From Rhabditoides inermis (lineage: Eukaryota > Nematoda > Chromadorea > Rhabditida > Rhabditidae): DNA of 64,000 nt. The notes under the pieces are model-generated. The model saw only the letters and a list, made by a program, of their open reading frames with translations, was not told where the DNA came from and ran no database searches. The position numbers were made by a program, and so were the translations under genes. Positions 36,725-47,840 of the stretch are shown piece by piece; positions within the stretch are counted from its first letter, which is position 1; the number at the start of each line of letters is the position of its first letter. Location: contig CAWZYM010000402.1 of assembly GCA_963966185.1 (NCBI GenBank), positions 359,001-423,000 on the forward strand, given 5' to 3'.

Positions 36725-37316
36725 GTACGGAATGTACTGAAATACAATATATACTAGGGACCACAATGAGATTTTCAGATGTTGACATATGGTATAGCAA
36801 TCAATTCAATAATGTAGTTCAGTTCAAACTGATTTCAAAAATATATAATGTTCATAGGCTTCATCATTCACAATGCGCTCAAATTCCGCGCGGCGCGCGC
36901 GCACCTGAGCGCGCGCTCACATAGGAGAAGTGCAACAGAGGGCGGCTAGATCAAAGCACTGATGACGTAACTATTAGTTAAATTATGAATATAATCGTTG
37001 ATAATAAGAGCACTACGCTTTGTTTGATTGTAATCGATCAGTACTTGGAGAAATACGTCATTTATCATTACTCATTTTGGGCAATGGCGGCTAGATCAAA
37101 GAACGATGACGTCATCATATCACTCTTTATCGATTTTCACTACTTTACGGAGTACATGATCCCATAAATAAAATACCGTTGGAATCAGCACGAAAGGGCG
37201 AATCGTTCTATGCTAATTAGAGCACATCATGCGTCCAGTGAGAAAATGTTACATGATTTCGCCTCACTCTCTGCATCTCACGTTGTGGTCCCTAATATAT
37301 ACAGCACATTCCGTAA
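36725..37316. mobile_element. non-autonomous TIR element upstream of the chemoreceptor gene
   Basis: The ends are inverted repeats: TACGGAATGT, then TATATACTAGGGACCACAA at 36725-36770, mirrored at 37276-37316. The inside holds two copies of GGCGGCTAGATCAAAG followed by GATGACGT (about 36941 and 37086) and a GCGCGCGC-rich palindrome near 36893-36915. No transposase frame. Confidence 0.6.
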
Positions 37317-38205
37317 AAAGTCTTTAGAATTAAATAAAAATTCAAAAAAAGTTTCTTTTGAGTAATTGTAACTCCGTTCAGAGGCGGAATTCGAGTTGCA
37401 CCTACAGATGTAGTCTGCATGTGATTGTGTCTTTTGTTTTGTAATTACATCATTATTTAGCGGGAGTTTTACATTAAGTTTTTTTTTACATTAAGCACGT
37501 TTGTGCACAGTTTTCTCTTGAAAGAGCGTATTCGAGCGCAAACTACACAAACTTCAAGGCGACTTCAGCATAACTTGTCTACGAGAAAGTACTCTAATTA
37601 TGACATTATGACACATTTTAACATCCTGACGCCAACTCAACTTCAAAAATTAGAGGGTACACTCCCTTTAAGTCCGATATTTTATGCAAATTTCACACGA
37701 TCGACTATCGTCATCGTCATTTCTCTCGATTTTCTCGATTTTTCTCGATTTCGGAACAGGTTCGTTTTACGTTTGTATACATTTTGGACCAGTTATTTCG
37801 ACCAACTTGATTTCTACTCAGGTCAGGAGAAATTCAAACTCGGCGTTGTAGCGGTATTGGAAACTTGCAAGAAAACTTTTATCTTTATATATCAAATACA
37901 TTTATCGTAAAACCGTTTCCCAATAAACACTTTGAGATGACGGATACTGTACAAAACGAGAGAGAGATAGAGAGAGAGGGGGGGAGGGAGAGTTGTTTTG
38001 AAGCGTTATTACGGGTGTGAGCAGCTCTAAAGCTGATGGGGTAAATGTATGCCAGGTCTGGGTAATATATAGAAAATAGGCAGTCAACATTGGGTCTCGG
38101 GGAGGAACAATACACGAGAGAGAGAGAGGGGGAGGGAGGGGGGAAACTGTACACAACATCTGGTTATGAGGGAACATTGATGACATTTCTGGAATCGGGT
38201 CTCGG
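37317..38205. other. intergenic region between the chemoreceptor and NDRG genes
   Basis: No supported gene. Short GA/CT runs occur at 37959-37990 and 38115-38145. Open frames here are short and lack family resemblance. Confidence 0.5.
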
Positions 38206-38284
38206 CTAGTGCGCAGCCTGGGTGGTCTGTGTGACGGAGAGCCGCCGCGGACGGTCAGCCTCCTCCATGGAGCTGTAAGAGGGT

Positions 38285-38327
<43 letters not shown>

Positions 38328-41300
38328 AAGAGAGAGGGAGAGAGAGAGGGTGAGAGAGAGAGGGAGAGAGAGAAGGAGAGAGAGAGAGGGAAAGAGAGAG
38401 GGATAGAGAGAGAGATCGTACCTGCTGAGGGTGCGCTGCCTCTCCATGCCCGGAATAGCCACTCCGTTCAGCACTCCGCAGCCCTTGCACAGAAGGATCA
38501 GCGAGCGAGCCAGGTTCTCGGGCTGAACAAAAGATATATCACCTTTTTGGCAATGACAATTCAAGCAAAAAAGTCAAGTTCTTTTCCTCCACTCCTCTCA
38601 CATGGATCTTCGCTTATCAGAATAGGTACAGTATCTTCGTTCTGCATCGTAGCGGTTTTCTCACATGGACATGGAGCCGGACATAATAAAAGGCCCCAGT
38701 CCATGCTCATTGACAATATCAATAATAACTCAAGACTCAAGCTCTGTATTCGCTTAAACCAAAAAAAATCAAACCCTCACCGCCTCGGCCATGACGTCGC
38801 AGACGTTGTCAACAACCAGCAGCGTCGTCTTCTTCTTGTTCATCGACTTGTGCGTGGTGTAGACGGTGTGCAGGTGGGACGCCTTCGAGCCGGACACGAG
38901 CAGAGCGTCCACACTGAACGAGGCACGTCTTTTTTTACCTCTCTGTATCTCTGTATCTCTTTTTCTCTGTGTCTCGGTGTCTTTGTGTCGGTGTCTGTGA
39001 TCTTTCTCGATCTAGCCGTATCCCTCTCTCTCCTTCTCTCTCCCTCTCCCTCTCTCTTTCCCTCTTTCTCTCTCTCCCGTCTCTCTCCACCACTCACGTG
39101 TCGAGCTTGGCGCCGATCATGCCGCTGAGATCGGTGCGCTTCGAGAACGCGAACAGGTACTTGCTGAGGTTCTTGGCGTTGAGCGTGCTCTTCAAATCCT
39201 CGAGGTACTCGCTCTTCTCCTTCTTGTCGTTCTGCAATACGCGTCTACAACGAGTCCACCGTCGGAGGCAGGACTACTCGAGCGCCGCTTCTACGACAGT
39301 TAGCCACGCGCGCACGCCGGTCACTTCATTTCGAGGTGCGGTCAGTCTCTTCAACAATGTTGCGAAGGGATAGCAAGAGTGAAGAGACTAGCCGCAACTT
39401 GAGCCGCACTGAAGTGACCGGGACGCGTATGTTCACAGCTAAGGTATCTCTATCCGCGGATCGGGGGCAGGGAGAGAGGTGCGAGGTTCGGGCAGTTGTT
39501 AAATATATATATATAATATATCGACAATGTGCGGTACGCGGTACGGCAAACTCACCTCATGCTGCAGAACCAGCGTGTATGGAAACATTGTATTAGATGA
39601 CGTCATCATCAATCAATAACCACTCACCGATCCGAACTTGTGCATGACGAGGTACTCCCACGCGCCGTCGCTCATCACCCCGTTCTCCAGACGCAGGTTG
39701 ATCAGCTGAAGTGAGCGAGCGTGAGGTGTGACGCAAGGTGACGCATGGTGACACATGGTGTGACGCAAGCGCAATATACGACGCACCTTGTCCTTGCAGT
39801 ACTCGATGATGCCGGCGGTGGTGGAGGTGCAGTGCACCAGCACGATTCCCATGATGCGGTTCGGATAAGCCATCTGAAAAATGAAAATGATTGGTTCGAG
39901 AGTTTGCGAGAAAATTTTGAGTGTTGTTGTTTTTAGTGAAAAGCAGGGTTCATTAGAAAGTAATATAATGCGAGGCGGTAGCGCAGTGAATGCGCGCGCG
40001 GCACAATGCAAATCGCAAAGTGCGGGTTCGAAAGAAGTTTCGCTACCGAGGTGGGTTAACGACCTGACAACTTGTCAGCCGCAAGCCATAAGACACTCCG
40101 TTATCGTGGATTCTCATTGCTGGTTTTCGAGAACCATGACATCTAGTACTATACTTACTGCCATCTCATAGTTCACAGGAACTGTCACGTGTGAAGCATG
40201 CTTGTATTTAATGGTGTAATTAATTTAATGTAATTAATTTGAATTTCATACGAGCTCTGTTCTATCCGGCACGTCTAATCTCTAATACTCCCCTCGAATT
40301 GTCCTTTCTTCCAGAAATAGTGCGGGTACACACGTACACTCATATACTGTTTTCCCATTTGGCACGCGAAAACATTACAGCTGCTCTAAATTTAGAATTC
40401 ACGAACAGTCCATAATAGTATTGTTTGTTATCAGGTCACCATGTCGTTACTGTTTGTCGGAAAACGATAACAGTGATAGGCAGGCAAACCTACGACCATC
40501 TTACGTACTTGGAGTGATTTCGTGTCATAATCATGCTATTCCGAGTAAACATTTGATTTGAGTGGGAAGAAAAAGGCAACAACAGAACAACTCATTTCGT
40601 GGATTCGTGACTTGTTGTTCCGAGGTTTGGAAAACTCACGGCAGATGATGGCAGTAAACTGCTACATTATGATGCAGGCAAACCTACCGTCTTACGTTCT
40701 TATGAGTGATTTCGTGTAATAATCATGCGTGTCCGAATCAGCATTTGCTATTTATTTGTGGAAGGCAATAACTCACGGCGAAGCGGCAGATGATGTTCGC
40801 GCCGGCGCCCTCGCCGAAGGCCACGCACGTCTTCACCTGAAACAAGATGGTGTGCAAGGGCCACTATTGTTTTTTCAACTACTGAAACATGTCTTGTAGG
40901 TTCACACATTTGGTCTGGTGGACGGGACCGAAAGCATGTGTCATGTGTGCAATGATTTCCTAATAAGATGCTGTTAGTGTCTTTGGAAGCAATTCCGAAG
41001 TGTTCCGAGGGGATAGCAAGGTGTTTTGGAGAGACTGACCGCAAGTATACCGAAAAAACGTGACTAACACATACATACCTCAAGCCTCTCGAGAACGCAC
41101 ATCAGATCCTCTCCCATCGTGTCCAGAGTGGGGAATCTGCAAAATAGTGATTAGCATGTTTTTTTTGTTGCATTTTACTGTTCCGTTATGTGGTTTGGAA
41201 ACCTATCAGGTGGGGTGAAATAGTGAGTTTCTGTATGGTTTCCTCATCTCAGTGTGATTATTCTGAGTGTTTTGCTAATATATGTAAGCCCCACTCATCC

Positions 41301-41441
41301 GCGGATTCTTTGACTGTTTTCATGGTCTCATATTCTCTTTGTGGTCGCTACCGCAAAGTACATTGTCCATGTTTTCGTCCCCCACTCGATTGTCATATAG
41401 CCAATAGCCAGCACGAGAGATGAAAGGAGGGAGGGAGGGAG

Positions 41442-41476
<35 letters not shown>

Positions 41477-42316
41477 CTAGAAAGACAGATTTGTACATAC
41501 GTATACGCCTGTTTCCGTGTCATGTGCGTCAATATAGCAGTAGAGCTATTTGCCAAGCGCCCCCAATAAATGCTGTATTAGAAGGCTACTGTGTGTGGTG
41601 GCGGCGGGAAAAACTCATATGCGAGCCAAAGATTGCCGGAATGAGTGGAAGTGTTGCTGTGGTGTGCTGTGGGGGGCTCCGTAGGGACGCCGAGAGCTCT
41701 CGGCTTATTGTGAGCAAGCACCCTGGACGAGGAGGATAGCGAAGAAGAGAGGGATAGAGAGAGTCTCTCCCGCTCCCTCTCTCTCTCTCTCTATTTGGCA
41801 ATTCGCAATTTTGAACGGACGCACGCACACACACACAAACACATGCCGGCAAATTCAATCACCGAAATGCATGCAAAACTCTCCCTCCGTCTCTCTCTCT
41901 TCTCTCTCTCTCTCTCTCTCCCTCCTCTATCTCTCTCTCCACCGCGGCCGCACATCGGTCATTCAAGCGCTTTTATGATTTGAAGGCGTGCATAAAAGTG
42001 CATAAAACATGATTAGGAGAGGATGCTACAGCGTAGAGTAAACCAGGAGAGAAATGACGTCATGTGTTTATATTTTTAAAAAAAAACACTCACTCTCCAA
42101 TGTACTCGGCGGCATTGTCCTCCTGACCGGGCACGCAAACGTGCAGGAAAATCGCCTGAAACATCAAAAGTTGTTTGTTTGTTTGTTTGTTTGTTTGTTT
42201 GTTTGTTTGTTTGTTTGTTTGTTTTAACTACCTTATTCTTGACGTCCGCCATAGCTGGGTGGTTGACGAAGCGCACAAACGACTTGTCTACAACATGTCA
42301 TCAGTCATCCTGCAGC

Positions 42317-42379
<63 letters not shown>

Positions 42380-43316
42380 GTTCTGTTTTCGCCATCTATG
42401 CCACATGCCTTCCTCTCTTTTCCAACCACACTGTCCATTGTTGTTTCGTGTTTTCTATGGTCCAGAGCCCACGTGTCATCTCATCGCAATAAACACACGT
42501 TCAATATCGAAACTTCCGCGATATCAAGCGCATTGGATATTATCAGCGCCAGCGGTTTTGATAATTGCCTCGCTGACCACAGCGACACGTCACACGTATC
42601 TTATCACATATGATTTGATTTACACCCCCAACACGCCACTTTCACACGTTGTTTACGGGCGCGACTCCCGGCTTTCCACACACTCCTTTGCCACTCTAGC
42701 CCTCTGAAAAAATTCGAGAGGGGGAGCGAAAGATTTCACACGACTTGTGGCTAAAAGGATTAGATGCGAGCCACCGGGGGGTAAGGGAGCAAGCGTGACA
42801 GCCAATCAATAATTAGCCTCAGGGCAACACAGAGTGTGTGAAATAGAGAAGAGGGAAGTTGCGAGGAGTGAGAGAAGCGCGCGACTCGTTCGGATATATG
42901 AAATCTCGAAGCGATATTGCGTATGTCCGGTGACAAGACTATATCCGAGTTGCCCTATTTCGCAATCTTACATTGGCGGCTAGAAAAGGTGTTTTGTTTG
43001 TGTGACAGGAAAGGGCAGAATTCGGCTGCGATTTAGAGTGGCAGGATTGGACAAGTTATCACTGTTATCAAGCTAACTCTAGGGCAACTGTCAACACTTT
43101 AACAGCTTTTCGACACCCGCTAAAAATAGGCTCCCATGTGTTCGATAAAGACCAGCTTGCATGCATTAGCATAATACGCATCAGTGTGTAGAGAGAAGGG
43201 AGAGTGTGTAGGTTTCTTGAGAGGCGAATCATATCCTACTACATACACGGCACCAAAACGCTGACCATATCTATAAACACTTTAGGCCAGATACAGTAAA
43301 CACTGTTCATTTAACC

Positions 43317-43362
<46 letters not shown>

Positions 43363-44189
43363 CCTCGACTCACGGTTCGTTCCGACGTCGTGGACGGTGA
43401 GGATGACGGTCTTCCCGTTGCGCTCCTCAAGATTGCCCTGCACGTAGACGTGCAGCACGGAGCCGTGATGCGTCTGCACCGCCACCATCTGCAACAAACC
43501 CCATGTGTACATATAGAACTGTAGAATTTACGTGAATAGTAGCTATAGCCATCTACCACGACCATCTGCAACCGCGTTGCTCAGATGTGTCTTTCTGCGG
43601 ACGTTCGAATTTCGAATTTACAGTGTAACCATCTACCACGACCATCTGCAACAAGCAAATCCACACAGTACATTGTACATGTTTTTTTCGGAATTGCACA
43701 CATGATTATGACATCTTAGGCATCACGGCATCTACAATACTATCGAAATGTGTGTGAGAGAAGGAGAGTGTTTACATGAATAATTGTTGTAACCATCTAC
43801 CGTCACCATTCTCAACGAAATCAAATGTGTGTTTTTTCGGAGCCGCAAACATGATCATTTGACATCTTAGGGATCATCTTATTAGGCATCACAGTAACAT
43901 GACGTTACCATCCTACAACCACCACTCAGATGTGTATGATAGAAATGTTTTGAACTGCGTATGATAGAATTTTCATTGTACTCCAAACGCATTCTCCACA
44001 GTATACTTAATTATTATAGCCATCTACCGCGACTACGACCATACCACCAATACGCATCTACTTCTCTTAACTCATAAGATTCTACGCTCAGAATTTGAAT
44101 TTCACAACATTGTGGTTGTTCGGGACAATGCCAATATTACGAAAAGAAATTATGGAAAGAAAAATTGTCACCTGTAGTTCGTCGGACAT
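38206..44189 (-). CDS. NDRG: NDRG-family protein (N-myc downstream-regulated, alpha/beta-hydrolase fold)
   Basis: Exons in transcript order: 44189-44172, 43488-43374, 42287-42232, 42155-42094, 41136-41079, 40836-40777, 39873-39787, 39705-39628, 39561-39556, 39231-39098, 38913-38781, 38522-38422, 38272-38206; 324 residues with no frame break. NDRG landmarks: VILTVHDVGTNHKSF near the start, HVCVPGQEDNA, the nucleophile-elbow-like GEGAGA at 111-116 where NDRGs have lost the catalytic Ser, and the late KTTLLVV..VCDVMAEAV segment. The serine at the elbow is absent, so no hydrolase activity is expected. The tail ends with RRLSVTQTTQ, a possible phosphorylation region as in vertebrate NDRGs. The C. 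elegans homologue is probably ZK1073.1. Confidence 0.9.
38283..38418. repeat. (GA)n tract in the last NDRG intron
   Basis: GA repeat (CT on the sense strand) beginning a few bases from the donor at 38421 and filling nearly the whole 149-nt intron. Confidence 0.9.
39337..39396. mobile_element. MITE of the GCGGTCAGTCTCTTC family, 60-bp copy
   Basis: Ends TGCGGTCAGTCTCTTC and GAAGAGACTAGCCGCA, one mismatch apart. The inside contains GGGATAGCAAG, shared with the copy at 40969. Lies in an NDRG intron. Confidence 0.75.
39556..39561 (-). CDS. NDRG: 6-nt microexon of the NDRG gene
   Basis: CATGAG lies between a tctgcag acceptor and a gtgagt donor on the minus strand. It encodes HE, is phase-neutral, and restores a residue pair that aligns with the FGKEEMQNN region of vertebrate NDRG1. 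Without it the protein is still in frame. Confidence 0.5.
39968..40170 (+). mobile_element. tRNA-like SINE in an NDRG intron
   Basis: Box A-like GGCGGTAGCGCAGTGAATG and box B-like GGGTTCGAAAG are about 50 bases apart. The body continues to about 40170. Anticodon arm does not pair, so not a working tRNA. Confidence 0.5.
40483..40562 (+). repeat. dispersed repeat with GTGTCATAATCATG core, copy A
   Basis: CCTACGACCATCTTACGTAC, AGTGATTTCGTGTCATAATC and TTCCGAGTAAACATTTGATTTG; shared with 40683-40750 and 62840-62935. Confidence 0.6.
40683..40750 (+). repeat. dispersed repeat with GTGTCATAATCATG core, copy B
   Basis: Same order of motifs as copy A, about 200 bp downstream, with GTGTAATAATCATG and GTCCGAATCAGC. 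Confidence 0.6.
40969..41043. mobile_element. MITE of the GCGGTCAGTCTCTTC family, 75-bp copy
   Basis: The right end is GAGACTGACCGCA. The left end is decayed (TGCTGTTAGTGTCTTTGG). The inside AATTCCGAAGTGTTC matches the complement of the 12146 copy. Confidence 0.7.
42174..42224. repeat. (GTTT)n microsatellite filling an NDRG intron
   Basis: About 13 GTTT units occupy most of the 76-nt intron between exons 3 and 4. Confidence 0.95.
42322..42377. repeat. (CT)n microsatellite in NDRG intron 2
   Basis: Pure CT run on the + strand, GA on the sense strand. Confidence 0.95.
43489..44060 (-). repeat. degenerate tandem copies of an acceptor region in NDRG intron 1
   Basis: On the sense strand GTTGCAGATGGTSGTGG-type sequence occurs at the real exon-2 acceptor (43489) and again near 43571 and 43653, with decayed forms near 43810 and 43910. 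Longer shared strings (for example CATCTACCACGACCATCTGC on the + strand) show these are copies. Only the one at 43488 opens a frame that continues NDRG. Confidence 0.6.
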
Positions 44190-44358
44190 AGTGTTGGATG
44201 AGAGAGAGAGTGGGGGGCTCTGCAAACGTGCGGATTGTGTGAATGAGCGATGGAATGGACGAGGGAACGACGCGGTACGATGGGTGAGACACACACTATG
44301 AAACACGATCACTGCCCAGCAGATAACAAGCGGCGTGTGTGTGTGTGTTTTCGGCCGG

Positions 44359-44406
<48 letters not shown>

Positions 44407-44580
44407 CCCACCAGTGCCAGGGGAGGAGAGACAGAGAGGGCGTGGTTGGAGGCGCGATCGATAGATGCCCAGAGGCTCTCTCTGGCTAACCCGGCAAGTC
44501 TCTATCTCTCTCTCTCTCCCTCTTTCTCGCTTTTGACGAGAGCCGCGCTGTGGCCTGGCGTAGTATATGCAAATGTCGGC

Positions 44581-44617
<37 letters not shown>

Positions 44618-44673
44618 TCCTGTGAAATAGGCCAGCTGCTCGCTCTCTGTTCTTCGCACAACAGACTCACACA

Positions 44674-44718
44674 GCACTCTGGCACGCAAACATTTTCGAA
44701 TACCATTGGCACAACAAC

Positions 44719-44749
<31 letters not shown>

Positions 44750-44806
44750 TGGTCGTCCGGAATGGCAAATGATGCGATAGAAAATAGCAGACCGCATGTG
44801 AGGCTG
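44674..44806 (+). repeat. mobile repeat carrying an internal (GA)n, copy 1
   Basis: CTCTGGCACGCAAAC, AACAACAGAAAG, a GA run, then AATGGCAAATG and CAGACCGCA. The same order occurs at 47170-47300. Confidence 0.65.
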
Positions 44807-44834
44807 TTTATATAGCGAGCGAACACACACACAC

Positions 44835-45312
44835 ATATAAGTCGGGCTCAATTGATTTTTTCGCAATAATATGGAAAACTATGAAATAGGTAAATATTGC
44901 GACTGAAGTTTGCAAATTCATACCATCATTAAAAAAATGCAAATCACGTTTTCAAATAGTAAAAGTTTCTGAAAATCCAAAACATTCTGTCGTTGCATTG
45001 TAAAATGGGCCCATGGACAGCCCATGGACAACTTTGCAGAAGTGCAGCGAGAACTCATCTGCACAATCGGCCCTGGGCCGATTTTGCAGACGAAATTCAG
45101 ACAGTCTGTAAAATCAGCCCGGGGCCGATTTTACAGACGATTCGCAGACAAAGCGGGCAGAACGGCAGAACCATCTGCATTATCGGCCCTCGGCCGATTT
45201 TGCAGACAGACCTGATAGCTTGTCTTGGCAAAACATTCGCCGAGCGCGAGGTTCGAACTCGCGAGATAAGATCAATGTTCGCGGTGTTACACCACTACAC
45301 TACGCTGGCGCA
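44835..45312 (-). mobile_element. tRNA-headed SINE-like element with palindromic body, minus-strand copy
   Basis: Read on the minus strand: a tRNA-like head (box A-like TAGTGTAGTGG, box B GAGTTCGAACCTC with a perfect 6-bp T-stem) at 45312-45240, the linker GCGAATGTTTTGCCAAGAC, a body of three short palindromes built from TCTGCAAAATCGGCC and its complement, then a tail ending CAATTGA.CCCGACTTATAT at 44835. Body and tail match the + strand copy at 45537-46044. The anticodon stem does not pair. Confidence 0.7.
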
Positions 45313-45536
45313 TGTTGCGTGCTGCATTAACTAATAGTCGACAGCGCGCACTTCAAAAAAGTATTGTGACAGCTACTGCTAATTGTGTGAGAGTGAACAT
45401 TCAAATATCAAATGCTATGTTTTCAAAAGATTAGTTCCTTGGTTTCGAAACAATTACATTCACAAAGTAAGCATCATCAAGTCTCGTCTCTTTGAACGCA
45501 GCGCATTGTTTCCCGTCTTTGAGAGAGAGCAGCGCA

Positions 45537-46044
45537 AGCGTGGATGGCCTAGTGGTATCGTTGTGCAATCTGCGCGCTCGCTTCTTGGGATCGAGTCCCG
45601 CGCTCGGCGAATGTTTTGCCAAGACAAGCTATCAGGTCTGTCTGCAAAATCGGCCGAGGGCCGATAATGCAGATGGTTCTGCCCGCTTTGTCTGCGATTC
45701 GTCTGTAAAATCGGCCCTGGGCTGATTTTACAGACTGTCTGAATTTCGTCTGCAAAATCGGCCCAAGGCCGATTCTGCAGATGAGTTCTCGCTGCACTTC
45801 TGCAAAGTTGTCCATGGGCTGTCCATGGGCCTATTTTACAATGCAAATACAGAACACTTGGAAATTAATAGTTCGTTTCATTTTTGAACTATTTTACAAT
45901 TCATTCACAGAATTTCAAGAGCGATTTTGCATCATAAGTTGTTAAATATCTACCATAGACAGTTTTGCAATTTCAGTCGCATTAGTTGTCAGTTTCAAAG
46001 TTCTCTATAACTTTGCGAAAAAATCAATTGAACCCGACTTATAT
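45537..46044 (+). mobile_element. tRNA-headed SINE-like element with palindromic body, plus-strand copy
   Basis: The head at 45537-45610 has a perfect box A (TGGCCTAGTGG) and box B-like GGATCGAGTCC. The same linker and palindromic body follow (45605-45848; about 95 percent like the other copy by eye), then a more diverged tail ending CCCGACTTATAT at 46044. The two heads differ much more than the two bodies. Confidence 0.7.
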
Positions 46045-46744
46045 GATAACGGCGTGCGTGCGAGAAAGTGCGCGCGGTCAACACTCGAGACACAAATCCG
46101 CCGACAGTTCGCGGTTTACTCTTGGAATTCCGACCGGGGCTGCTGTGGAACGCGCACGTGCGGCGAGATGTGATGATTGGAGTGTTTACTGTTCCGCGAG
46201 CCCCGGCGCCGGCCGTCGTTTGTGTGCAAATCTCGTTGCAGTCGGCACGAAACTCACGCGCACAGTACATGTTTTCCAGCGCTCTTTCTCTCTTGCTCTC
46301 CCTGTATCTCGCATCTCAAACAGGGAATGCAAACACCACAACGATTGTAAGACAGTTTTAGCGACTATTTACTAGCAAATAGTCTTACTGACGTAAGTCG
46401 TCTTCTCACGTTTTGTCACGCGAGGCGATCAGTGAGCATTCCACATGAATATGAGAGAAGTGGGGCAGAGAGTATAGGGCAACGACTCTCAAAAGGGACG
46501 TCGAGGAAGTGGAGCATAAAGGAACAAAAGAGAAAATAACTATAATTGTGCATGCGTAATTCAGTTCTTTTTTTCTTTTTTAAGTCAACACCTAGTGGTT
46601 ACCGTGCGTTCAACAACAAGTTGAAACACATATTTTGAAAATACATGACAGTCAAGTCGGTAGATGCCAGAGATGGGTGGTTCGTGATAGAGGAACAGCA
46701 ATTTGCTAGATTCCGATTTTTTAAATGATTTCCCTATTCCGACT

Positions 46745-46865
46745 TTATAAAATGAAATATAAAATATAAAATATAAATTTTTTATATAAAATTATAAAAT
46801 AAAAAATAAAAAATATAAAATTAATATATAATTTATAAAATATAAAAATTTTAAAATGATTTTTT
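46745..46865. repeat. AT-rich low-complexity sequence (ATAAA/TATAAAAT units)
   Basis: Almost only A and T with repeated AAATATAAAATAT strings, unlike the surrounding DNA. Confidence 0.85.
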
Positions 46866-47169
46866 TCGTATATCTCGAGCATGCATGATGAAGAAATACA
46901 TTTTTTTGTTATGAAAAAAAACTTTTGTTATGAACAAACATGAGCAAAAGTTATGAATAAAAACACTCTGAGATCGTTTTGAATAACTTTTCACAAATGT
47001 AAGTAGGTGAATGAGAACATCTTCTTTAGCAGCGCTTTTCGTGAATTAATTAATTTTAATTTGAAATTATATTGAAAGTTCTTGAATCACATGACGTCAT
47101 TTCGAAAAGGATATCTGTTGTGGCCAAGGAATTTGAAGAAAAAAATCTAATTGGAAAATTTCCTCTCCA

Positions 47170-47223
47170 AACACACTGGCACGCAAACAGTGTCGAATAT
47201 ACTGGAACAACAACAGAAAGCGG

Positions 47224-47254
<31 letters not shown>

Positions 47255-47300
47255 CGTCTGTAATGGCAACTGGGATAACACAGACCGCAGTATTTTGCAG
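47170..47300 (+). repeat. mobile repeat carrying an internal (GA)n, copy 2
   Basis: Matches 44674-44806 on both sides of its own GA run (CACTGGCACGCAAACAG, AACAACAGAAAG; AATGGCAACTGG, CAGACCGCAG). Confidence 0.65.
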
Positions 47301-47344
47301 AATTTTACCAACGATGTTGAAGACTGCAACCGGACAATTGAATA

Positions 47345-47515
47345 ATTGCTGATCCTGAGAATAGGGTCGCTTTCGTTCTCGTCAAACAAATATTTGACGA
47401 GAAAAGACGTTCAAAAATTGTTTGTAATTTCGCCATTTTTCTGCGCAAACAGAATTCTAAAATTGGTTTCAATTAAGGAGAACGACAGTGACACAGTGAC
47501 CCCATCCTGAAGAAA
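47345..47515. mobile_element. diverged relative of the TIR element at 63778-64000
   Basis: GATCCTGAGAATAGGGTCGC and TTTCGTTCTCGTCAAA at the left, TTTTCTGCGCAAACAGAA in the middle, and a decayed mirror of the left end at the right. The same three elements occur at 63778-64000. Confidence 0.5.
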
Positions 47516-47759
47516 GAGAGAAACAAAAGTAGAATTTGTTTTAAACTTCGACTTGGTTGAAAGAGTCATATCAACTCCTAGTCGGTTTGTAAAAAAACGA
47601 CGATTCTACATACGTTACTTTCAATTCTGCATCACACAAAAAGCAGGATTTTTTTCGAAATCAAAATTAGTTCTTCCACGATTTTCATGAAGCCAAACGC
47701 TATTATACTGCAGAAAATGACAGTGAATAGATATTTGGAAACGAACCACACTTTATCAC

Positions 47760-47840
47760 TTGCCTCGTGGCGCAACGCGCTTGTGCGCCGTTGCGCCGAG
47801 CGCGCGGGTTCGAATCCTGTCTATAGCATTATGTTTTGCA
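47760..47840 (+). mobile_element. tRNA-like head followed by ATGTTTTGCA
   Basis: Box A-like TCGTGGCGCAACG and a perfect box B GGTTCGAATCC. The stem regions are GC-rich but do not form a clean cloverleaf. ATGTTTTGCA follows, as in the element pair at 44835-46044. Confidence 0.45.

Noticed and set aside
38283..39128. 281-codon plus-strand frame
   Set aside because: Runs through a GA microsatellite and antisense to NDRG exons.
45240..45312. tRNA gene on the minus strand
   Set aside because: D-stem and T-stem pair, but the anticodon stem does not, and the sequence is joined to a repeated element body. Treated as a SINE head. The same applies to 5472, 39968, 45537, 47760 and 57645.
46068..46375. 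Two overlapping plus-strand frames of about 100 codons, one with a hydrophobic stretch
   Set aside because: No splice partners, start context or recognisable domain; lies in the repeat-rich desert.
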